50,225 nucleotides of DNA, from positions 1 through 50,225 of the forward strand of contig JAQIWT010000035.1 in assembly GCA_034696485.1 (NCBI GenBank). Direction: 5' to 3'. Of the stretch, positions 42,353 through 50,225 are shown piece by piece. Each line of letters starts with the position of its first letter. Position 1 is the first letter of the stretch. The DNA is from Isohypsibius dastychi (lineage: Eukaryota > Tardigrada > Eutardigrada > Parachela > Isohypsibiidae). The translations under genes and the position numbers were made by a program. The notes under the pieces are model-generated. The model was not told where the DNA came from. It saw nothing but the letters and a program-made list of their open reading frames with translations, and did not search any database.

Positions 42353-43524
42353 AGCGCAGTTTGTAGATCTGCGATTGCGTTTGTACTCTGTCAGAAACAT
42401 GATTCCATGTTGCAGGAAATCAAGTTTCCCGCTGGGCAAAAACCATGGTAAGCTGAGAAACATGATTGAACATTTCGGTTTATGAATCGATGCGAAGCTT
42501 TTCAATCTTTTGAAAACTCTGAAAGATTGTCAGTTTATGTTTTCATCCACTCATCGAAAAACGCGAGCCAATGGACTCAGAATCTTGGCGATGGACATTG
42601 CTAGCAGCTATCGTACAATCCAAAATGTACTGCAGTCCCACAGTTTCGTGGTCCGCCGTATGACGTCCATTGGAAAATTGAGCCAGCCAATGAAATTCTG
42701 TTCCAGACAGGGCCACCCTATTCCCACTGACGGTGATTGGCGAACAAAACAGCCAATTTTCACTGTCTTCTATATCGACCAACTGGAGAGTGCATGACGT
42801 CAAACGCCTGCCCCCCAAAACCCCGAACCGCAGTATTATTCGGATCGCACGATATGCTCCTCCTCGGCCTCGTGTGAGAGACAACAACCGACAACACCGA
42901 TTGTGATTGCAAATGCATTGCCAACTAGAATTTGGGAATTTCGAATACTTTAAGAACGCTGCAAGTAGTGAGATAACACGCTCTGCCTGTCAAATGATAT
43001 TTAGTCAATACGGAATCGATCTTGTTCTCACCAACAAAACAAAACTCGAACGTCCATGTTTTTCTGTGCATTGTCAATGCGCTGCGTCCACTCCGAGCTG
43101 CTCTTTTGAAGACGTGTTGCTCGAGACTGCTCCAGTCCAAACCCACTTAATCCAACTCAGGAACGTAAAATACTTTGATTGAAAGAATTCTGCGTTGATT
43201 GACATGCCAAATATGTGGTATTGCTTTTGTCATTGAGCCTGCCGTATATCAAACACGATCAAACAAAGAAGAAATGCTTTCGTTCTGTTTTCTTCGTTGG
43301 GTTTTACAGGAAACAAGAATTTTCGGAAAACGCGATGTATCTTGCCGAGAAATTTCCATACGTTCAAATGACAAGGGCATCTAGTTTCCTCATTCGCTCT
43401 GGTCTTTGGTCTGGGACGGAAGAAGCCAGCTGTCAAAGTAAGAGGTAATGACGTTTGCTACTGAATCTCATCGTGGAACTACTTCTGGCTTTGAGCCAAC
43501 ACATTTTCTCCTCACTGTTCCAGG
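42353..43524. other. Gene-poor stretch with overlapping unassigned ORFs
   Basis: Several 60-115-residue frames overlap on both strands (for example 42510-42797 plus against 42543-42887 minus, then 42907-43182 and 43215-43448 plus). More than one has coding-like composition, and a donor-like AA|GTAAGAGG sits at 43436. I could not choose a strand or recognise a domain. Confidence 0.35.
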
Positions 43525-44560
43525 TCACCACGTCCACGTTACAAGTCGGTACGATTTCGCACAACTCCACGCAGCACCAGCAGCCACTTCCGGGGAAAGC
43601 CGAATATCGTGCTTGTAGTAATTACGGTTTCCGGCGTAGGACAATGTTCTTTTTCGTTGGTAAAGAATTGCTGCTGCCGCCCCAACTTTGATTATACACT
43701 GGGTCGAAGCTGGAATCTGCTGACAGCTACCGTAGGTGGAATCGTTAACTGCATACGAGCATTTGGACTCTCCTGCTTCATCGCGAACTCTCTTACGAGA
43801 ATCTTTACGAAGATGTTGATCGTTCACAATCTGACACGGTATATTTCGCCAGTTCATTCCAGATCCTCCGGAAAGCATATACAGTTGTAGTTCTGACAGT
43901 TGAAGTGGTGACTGGGGTGGTAGTGGTAGTTGATGTTGATGCTGTTGTCGTTGTAGTAGGGGAACTATTCGAGGTGGTTGGCAACTTGGCATAGTGGATA
44001 ATGTGGTGATCAGAGTCGTCATATGCTTCGTCACTGTATTTGCTTGTGTTTGGAACTTCGTAAACAGAGGCCCCGGCGTCTTGTTTGACTTATTTACTGT
44101 ATGTTCTGCAGGTCGCTGGCGCCGGCTGCAAATGATGCCGATGGTCCGGGATGATCAGTGAGATTGACCGCCGAATTCGAAGGTCTCCTCTTCCGAACCT
44201 TGAAAAACTCAAAAAGCCAACCGTGACCATGCAACGATACATCTTCTTTTTCAAAGAGAAACCTGTTGATTCCGAAGACGTCATCGCCCTGAACTAAAGC
44301 CTAGAAAGCAATGATCATGATAGGAAGCTGGGAATAGGTCATAATAAGTTTGAACTGTTAGAGATAACGTTTGTGTTTGTTTTAGAGATAACGTCAGGGA
44401 AGTTAAGCAAACGTCTTGGATCAAGTATAAGTTCAAGAGGTTCAAAAAATTGCCCCTCTATTTTCACCACGTGTTGAAAGCATAGCAACAAATTTCCAGC
44501 TCGCCTTATAATGTTTTGGCCGGCCACGCAATGGTTTGAAATGTGTTCAGCTGATGCTGA
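43525..44560 (-). CDS. Multi-exon protein with a Thr-rich stretch (partial)
   Basis: Reconstructed on the minus strand from phase-consistent splice sites: an exon from about 44560 to 44393 (weak GTTATC donor), 44300-44098, 44033-43883 and 43830-43525, with introns of 92, 64 and 52 bp. The 5' end is open: the upstream frame is bounded by a stop, and the first exon must lie further up. Readable blocks include GQFFEPLELILDPRRLLNFP, DDVFGINRFLFEKEDVSLHG, HGWLFEFFKVRKRRP, an acidic DEAYDDSDHH stretch, a Thr/Ser-rich run, and a tail with three cysteines (KCSYAVND, GSCQQ, TQCIIK). The 3' end is also uncertain. I do not recognise the family. The Thr-rich run is in a different frame from the longest ORF, which is why splicing is needed. 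Confidence 0.5.
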
Positions 44561-44791
44561 TCACTGATTCTGACTCCGTGCTGCCACCTTTCGCACTCTC
44601 GGTACTAAGTTCGCTCTGTATTCAGGAACCTTGTCCCTATTACAAAAAACACATTTATCATGCCCATTACGAAACCACCCTTTCTTGGCATCAACTTGGA
44701 TTCGGTGACTTCAATCTTGTGTCATTAGGTGAAATATTCCCGGAAAAACCCTTTTGAGAACGTTTTGCCTATCTATGCCCACCTCTGGCGG

Positions 44792-44815
44792 GCATACTGT
44801 CCCCCCCCCCCCCAC
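44792..44815. repeat. Poly-C run
   Basis: About 13 consecutive C after CATACTGT. Another C/G-run lies at 45374-45388. Confidence 0.6.
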
Positions 44816-44857
44816 CAGATTATCTCAGCATAATAATGGGTAAAATGAAAGAATGGA

Positions 44858-45330
44858 CAAAGTGACGTCACTTCCGGTCGTTACGTCACTTTCGGCTGTG
44901 GCATCATGAAACCTCTGTCCGTTGACCTGCACTCTCGAAACCTGGTGTCGTTGACCCCGTGAATAAAAAAGGTTTCTACTCATGAAAAGAAAAAAATTCG
45001 GAAATATGAAATTATGAATATGATTTTTGAATATGAATTATGAATATTAATTATGAATTTTGAATATGAAATATGAATTTTGAATATGAAATATGAATAT
45101 AAAATTATGAATCATGAATATGAATTATGAATATGAATTATGAATATTAATTGTGAATATGAATTCTGAATTATGAATATGATTTATGAATATTAATTAT
45201 AAGTTATGAAATATTAATAATAAAAATGGTTGTGACGTCACTTTTTAAAACCTCAATCCGTTGACATGCACTCTCAAAACCTCGTGTCGTTGATCCAAAA
45301 CAAGGAAAAAGGTTTTGAAAAAGGTTTTTT
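44858..45330. repeat. TATGAAT minisatellite flanked by direct repeats
   Basis: The core 44990-45225 is AT-rich and iterates TATGAATAT/TATGAATTA with drift. It is flanked by two related ~100-bp direct copies (about 44858-44980 and 45230-45330). Both carry TGACGTCAC, CGTTGAC-TGCACTCTC, AAACCT-GTGTCGTTGA and a GGTTT end. The core may have expanded between the duplicated flanks. Confidence 0.65.
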
Positions 45331-45544
45331 TTCGTGAAGGAAAACGCACGGTATTGGTGAAGGTTTTATAGGTCCCCCCTGGGGGGGGGACAAAAAAGCA
45401 GAAGTCCAGGACGTACCCCATCCATAGTCTATCAAGTCTGAACGCTCCGACACCGCCCTTAAGGCTTGATTCGTTCCCTCATGTTTGCTTCTAGATTTAC
45501 ACATAGTGAGAGTAAAATAGAGGTGACCGCGTGTAGCCGGCAAA

Positions 45545-46165
45545 AGTGTTTCCCTGCATCCTGTTACCCAGGGAAACTTTTCGAGGGTAACTTTCGAAAA
45601 GTTTCCCTCCTTGTTTCCCGCATTCTATTCTTCTTCAGAAATAGAACTACAACTGATTATATCATACTTCTTAGTGGTTCTTGGTTCATTTCTTTGACAA
45701 ATTGGAAGTTGAGTGATTCTGGAAGTTATCGCAGATTGAAAGATATATATGCTCATTTATAGTAAAAATTAACGAACGCGTACGTTTCTTGTCAGCTGCG
45801 GTTTGTTTCTAAATGAATCTAAAAGTTCCCGGATATTCAACCGGAGTGATGATAACCAAATTCAGTGTAACGTTTGGGTAGAAGGTAGAAGTTCACCTGA
45901 TTGTGATGAGGAACTGGCGGCACACGGGGAAATTTTCGATCGAGAAACAATTAACGAAGGAAACCTTTTGAAAATTGCAAACCGTAAAAATCATCATCAC
46001 CATAAAAATCCATTAAGTAACTGTCAGGGGATAAACGATTGGGAAACAGCGAGGGAAACTTTTCGAAAAGTTACCCTCACCATACAAAGTGATTGAGAAA
46101 TAGCGAGGGAAACTTTTCGAAAAGTTGGCCTCACCATACAAAGCGATTGGGAAACTGCGAGAGGA
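45545..46165 (+). mobile_element. GGGAAACTTT repeat family, copy 3
   Basis: The order of parts matches copies 1 and 2: TTACCCAGGGAAACTTTT and CCCTCCTTGTT words at the left, a block reading TDYIILLSGSWFISLTN, a block reading RSDDNQIQCNVWVEG, then two right-side words AAAGTTACCCTCACCATAC. Its DNA has diverged strongly in the middle, while the encoded residue pattern (RSD, later C, later CDxxL) is partly kept. Confidence 0.5.
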
Positions 46166-46586
46166 ACTCGATGAACACCTTGCAAAGCTTCTCATCTTAG
46201 ATACAGCAACCACAGAAGGCATTGATATTAATTTAGTTTGAGTCAGAGCACATACAGTGTCAGGTACCCGTACCCACCATGCAAAACTTTTCACCATGCT
46301 CGCACCACAACCGGATACTCCATTTCAGAGCATACTAAATCACTGTCACTATTTTTTTCGGAAATCGCCGCAAATTTATTTCAAGAATCACGACCTTGAG
46401 TGCACTATTAAGTCACATCAGTGTCGTGCATGAGTCCAACTAAAAACGCTGGCTTGACAGAAAGATAAGAATCCCTTTGAGGTTGCCGACATTGTTGTCG
46501 TTTCACCTCCACAGAATCAGTGTATTAGCTACCGTTTTTCAGCAATTCTGTGTTCTTTTTCCACCCTGAAAACCAGCTCTTTTACC

Positions 46587-49500
46587 ATGTCTGGCCAGTG
46601 GCTAAATGCACCTCAGCTTTTCTATCCTTATCAAATGACAAACTATCCGCCTTATCAAACGGGATTTTACGGCGGCCAGATGCCTTATCCGCAAACTGTC
46701 GCACCATGGAATTATGTTCCCATGCAAGCTGCTCCACCACTATACCCTCCTTTCCTGAACGGGACCATGAATTTTCAACCAAGCTTTTATGACCATCAAC
46801 AATATCACAATGTCTCAAATATAAACGAGCAACATCGGGGCAACACAGGTGATTTGCAGCAAGGAGAAGCTCCTACGACAACCGCAGTGAATCCGAATGC
46901 CAGCGAGTTTCTTCCAACTGGATTTACAAAATGCGATACGGACCTGCTGAGTCTCATCAGTTCGGATGCCTGGATCCAAATTGCAAATGTGTTAGATATC
47001 AAGTTGCACGGAGGTGAATGAGAGTCGAGCGCATATCATTTGAAATCACGTGTTTCAGATTTCATCTTATTGTAGACGATTTCGTTTGCCGTAACGTGCA
47101 CTGGTTTCTTGGAATCAGGGAATATCTCTCACTGAGCGACAAAATCAGGACTGTGAAAAAAACTGCGATGCTAAATGACACTGTGATTACCGAAAGCAGC
47201 GAACTAATCAAATTCCAGTTCCCGACACTGAATGGAATGAACTCCTCTACCTTGTTTGACCTTGTTCCTGAAAGCGCTGACAGAGTTCGCCACAAAGCGC
47301 AGTTATGGAAAATGAGAGGAAAAGAATTTCCGAAAAGCGCTGATATCATTCGCCAAACCCAAGTGCTCTTTATTGGAGGAAATCATTTCATTGTTGTCAC
47401 CAATCATCACAAAGAAGCGGCAAATCTGGTACATGTCTATGACAGCCTGAGCATGAGTGGCGGTTCTGTTCTCCAAAACCAATTGAAGCACCAAATTGCA
47501 GCCGTGTTTCGATTTCGTGAAGACAAATGCCGTCTCAGCTGGATTCCGGTGGAGCGCCAACCTGATCACAAAATATGTGGAGTGTTTGTGATCGCAACGC
47601 TGGTCAATTTAGCTTCCAAAATCGATCCGCGGACATGTCGTCTTGACTGGACTGTAAGTTGTGTGCAGTCTCTGTTTTCGATGTTAATGTCTTGTTCGGG
47701 TTATATAGAAACTGCGCGACCATCTTCATCGTTGTCTGGAAGGCCGCAGTTTTTCTCCATTTCCTGTGAGAGATGATACTTTGCCCATGCCGTTGACATT
47801 TGCACAGTTCGATACCTTTGATGTGGCATGTGACTGTCGGATGCCGATGTCGTTGCGAACTGACTTAATGTATCGATGCGCTAGTCCGTCGTGCTGTTTC
47901 AAGAAGTACCATCTTGATAGTTGCTACTATCGGTCACAGTCGATCAAAATTTCACCCTATGGAAAGCCCGCAGAGTCGCATGGTTTATGTCGCTATTGCA
48001 AAAGCAAGGATTTGATTGAAGGGACGCCCGGGAACCTGACAGGTGAATATGTCAATTCCGAGCGGAACACGGGTAAATTCATTGTACAAACTTCGTCTTG
48101 GCGTAGGGTATACCGAGTTAAGGGGAGATAAAATGTTGACACAGCCGGTTTTTACAGAAGCTATTGCAGTTGGGCGCAGTTGATTTAACACATGTTCAGA
48201 AGAGAATTTTACTGGGTGTAAGACTAGCTGCCCGGTGATCACAAGATCTTTTAATTTGGTCTGAAAACTAAGAGGCAAATATCGATCAAAGTGAAACTAT
48301 TCGTTTCGAATTTAAAAATCAAGATTACGAGCTAAAAATGTTATGCGTGCATATTCTTGATTCTCGGACAAAAATACACGTTGGAAAAATTCAGTTTTTG
48401 AAAATTCGCAATTGGTAATGAGATAATTGAATCAGATTGATCTGACTGACCAAAATTGTCCAAAACACAACTTTGATCTGGGATATCTCGACAACCAAAT
48501 TTTGTATGACAAATTCCAAGGTTTCCAACGTGTGGATTTTGTTCGGCTATCGAATGAAACTTTGTCCATCTCATTCTGACAATAAGGTGACACGCAAAGA
48601 TGTTGTAAGTGCAATAAATCTCGATCTGAGATAATTGCATTTACAGCCAGCTGCGATCAGGGGGAAATAAACTGCTGCTAAACCGCGCTTATCAGTAGAG
48701 TGAGGGGTAGATCCGATACAAAAAATGTGAAACGTGCCGGTTGATGACCAACTGTGGACGTGATTCTGTATCAAAGAGAAGGAAATAATGGATCAGATAT
48801 TTCCATTTCTCATACGCAAGTAAAATTTGTAAGAAAAGAAAGTGACTAACGAATTCATTTTTGATGTTTTGTTAACCCAACACCTGAAATGCTCGAACAA
48901 TTTAGCCATCCCGAAACAGTTGCAGGAGGTCACTTTGTCACGTCTGTTTATCTGATGGACGTGATGATAAATCATAATAAACGTTTGTGGGAATGGGTTG
49001 GGCGATAGTTTTACCCCACCGGACCTTTACGTTTATCCGGGATTTCTCCAGGATAATCAGAATTTTGTCTTTTGAATTGATTTTGTCGTGAAAGGCCACT
49101 GTTCAAAACCTATGCTATTGGAATTTCGAAAAAACGAACATTCGAAACTGTCCATCGTTTTATCTCGCCTTAAGTTATGAAGATACACTGATCAATCTGT
49201 TAATCTATCTAGGTCTTGATGCCGAACGAACAGATTCGAACACCTCGACTGCATCGGATATTATTAAAGGTGAGAGTTTGAAATCTTGACTAGGACCACT
49301 TGATCACAGAGTGTTTCTAGTTTCCGATCGAGCTAGATTCTTTGCAGCGCTGAAAACCGAAGAAAATATCACTACACAAGCTTCTTTTGGACAGCTGGTT
49401 CAAGGTCAAGGTAAGACTTTACTATATCTTTCAGTGTGCTTAAGCAGCCATGCAACTGCGCAGGTGATTCAAACAAGGCTGGGGAAGAACTCTCAACTGG

Positions 49501-49759
49501 TACAGTCAAAGGAGACCCGAACATGATTCAACCGCCAAAACGCTGTATTGTGTGCCTCGAATTCGTCTCACCTGAGAACTACCTGCTAACATGGGCACCC
49601 TGCAGTGTTTGTGGTAGATGCTACCACGGGAAATGTGCGACTATGCCTCGAAGTTTGCTAAGTTCACGACCAAAGAAAGCGTACCATGTTTGGAAGTGCA
49701 CGTTCTGCGACGGGGTCGAATATGACCCATTTGCTCCAGTAATTCAGTTTTTCGAGTAA
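46587..49759 (+). CDS. C48 (ULP1/SENP-type) cysteine protease with PHD-type zinc fingers
   Basis: Six-exon model, all junctions in phase: 46587-47013, 47076-47653, 47709-48042, 49213-49269, 49348-49410 and 49464-49759; 584 residues. The N-terminus is Pro/Tyr/Gln-rich. The protease fold carries the catalytic set: His in GGNHFIVVTNHH, Asp in VHVYDSL, Gln six residues before Cys in RQPDHKICGVFVIA. This is the spacing of ULP1 enzymes that remove SUMO or related modifiers. It is followed by KLRDHLHRC and SPFPV, a Cys-rich finger (CDCRM, YRCASPSCCFKKYH, LCRYC) and a C-terminal C4HC3 PHD-type finger (CIVC, CSVC, HGKC, CTFC). The 1170-bp third intron could hide another exon; reading through it ends at 48131. 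Such protease-PHD proteins occur in multicopy, transposon-linked families, so this may be host or element derived. Confidence 0.85.
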
Positions 49760-49981
49760 TTACGGAACTCCGTCTTTGCATGGTTCTTCGTTGTTATATG
49801 CCTCATGTGTTGGATCAAGCTGCTTTCTTGTTTTTTTTCAAAGCTGCCCAAGTTATTGAGTTTCCAGTTTCACGTGATAAGCTGTCTTGAGCCAAGCTAT
49901 TTGTTGTGAATCAATTTTGTTTTCGTGATGATGCGGGTTGGCCCACAAAGGTTTTGGAAAGATCGATACTTTGCTGACTTT

Positions 49982-50225
49982 TAGCAAAATTTCCCTCACT
50001 GTTTCTCAATCGCTTTGTATGGTAAGGGTAACTTCTAGATCAGTTTCCCTCACTGTTTCCCAATCGCTTTGTATAGTGAGGGTAACTTTTAGAACAGTTT
50101 CCCTCACTGTTTCCCAATCGCTTTGTATAGTGAGGGTAACTTTTAGAACAGTTTCCCTCACTGTTTCCCAATCGCTTTGTATAGTGAGGGTAACTTTTAG
50201 AACAGTTTCCCTCACTGTTTCCCAA
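49982..50225. repeat. 54-bp tandem repeat with an internal hairpin, cut by the window edge
   Basis: Exact 54-bp units start at 50041, 50095, 50149 and 50203 (the last partial), preceded by one diverged unit from about 49982. Each unit holds TTTCCCTCACT and its near-complement AGTGAGGGTAA around an 18-nt loop. The sequence is the reverse complement of the right-side words of the GGGAAACTTT family. The array continues past the window. Confidence 0.9.

Noticed and set aside
50006-50215. ORF encoding a perfect 18-residue peptide repeat
   Set aside because: The 54-bp DNA tandem repeat is a multiple of three, so it gives open frames automatically on both strands; no start context or gene structure supports it.
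49982-50225. CRISPR-like array
   Set aside because: Units are contiguous with no unique spacers, and the host is eukaryotic.

Overview
The window is nuclear DNA from an invertebrate animal. Its genes have short GT-AG introns (mostly 52-92 bp), secretory signal peptides on small first exons, and metazoan domains: PAN/apple, MATH-BTB, GT92 glycosyltransferase, and a ULP1/C48 protease joined to PHD-type zinc fingers. Miniature inverted-repeat elements and other transposon debris are common between and inside genes. The gene mix and intron size suggest an ecdysozoan such as a crustacean or a tardigrade. That is inference; the species cannot be settled from the sequence alone.

Layout. 1-5 kb: a partial secreted-protein first exon and two tandem minus-strand PAN/apple genes. 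6.2-7.1 kb: a minus-strand secreted protein built from two copies of a small cysteine domain, one per exon. 9.0-19.5 kb: the most notable region, a cluster of four paralogous secreted proteins (A minus; B, C and D plus). They share a ~400-residue N-terminal domain that I do not recognise but end differently: A and B stop after it, C carries a linker, a helical region and a complete phage tail-collar/microcystin-dependent-type domain, and D carries a coiled coil and an unrelated cysteine-containing head. 20.3-23.2 kb: a MATH-BTB (SPOP-like) gene with MITEs in its introns. 23-35.8 kb: gene-poor transposon territory with a 4.1 kb segment between 187-bp inverted repeats, an interspersed repeat family, a nested 1.35 kb TIR insertion, a foldback element and a decayed MULE-like element. 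35.8-37.9 kb: a signal peptide, Thr-rich mucin stalk and PAN domain gene with a mariner-like MITE in its intron. 39.9-41.9 kb: a SAP-motif ORF and a GT92 glycosyltransferase. 43.5-44.5 kb: a minus-strand multi-exon gene with a Thr-rich stretch. 46.6-49.8 kb: a six-exon C48 protease-PHD gene. The window ends inside a 54-bp tandem repeat.

How the genes fit together. Most recognisable genes (PAN proteins, the two-domain cysteine protein, the four-gene cluster, the mucin-PAN protein) encode secreted or surface adhesion-type proteins, while the MATH-BTB and C48-PHD genes belong to ubiquitin/SUMO-type systems often expanded in invertebrates. The cluster looks like a locus where one secreted scaffold is duplicated and given different C-terminal heads, one of them of phage/bacterial type. 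Gene models were joined by checking splice sites and reading phase by eye; no database search was possible.
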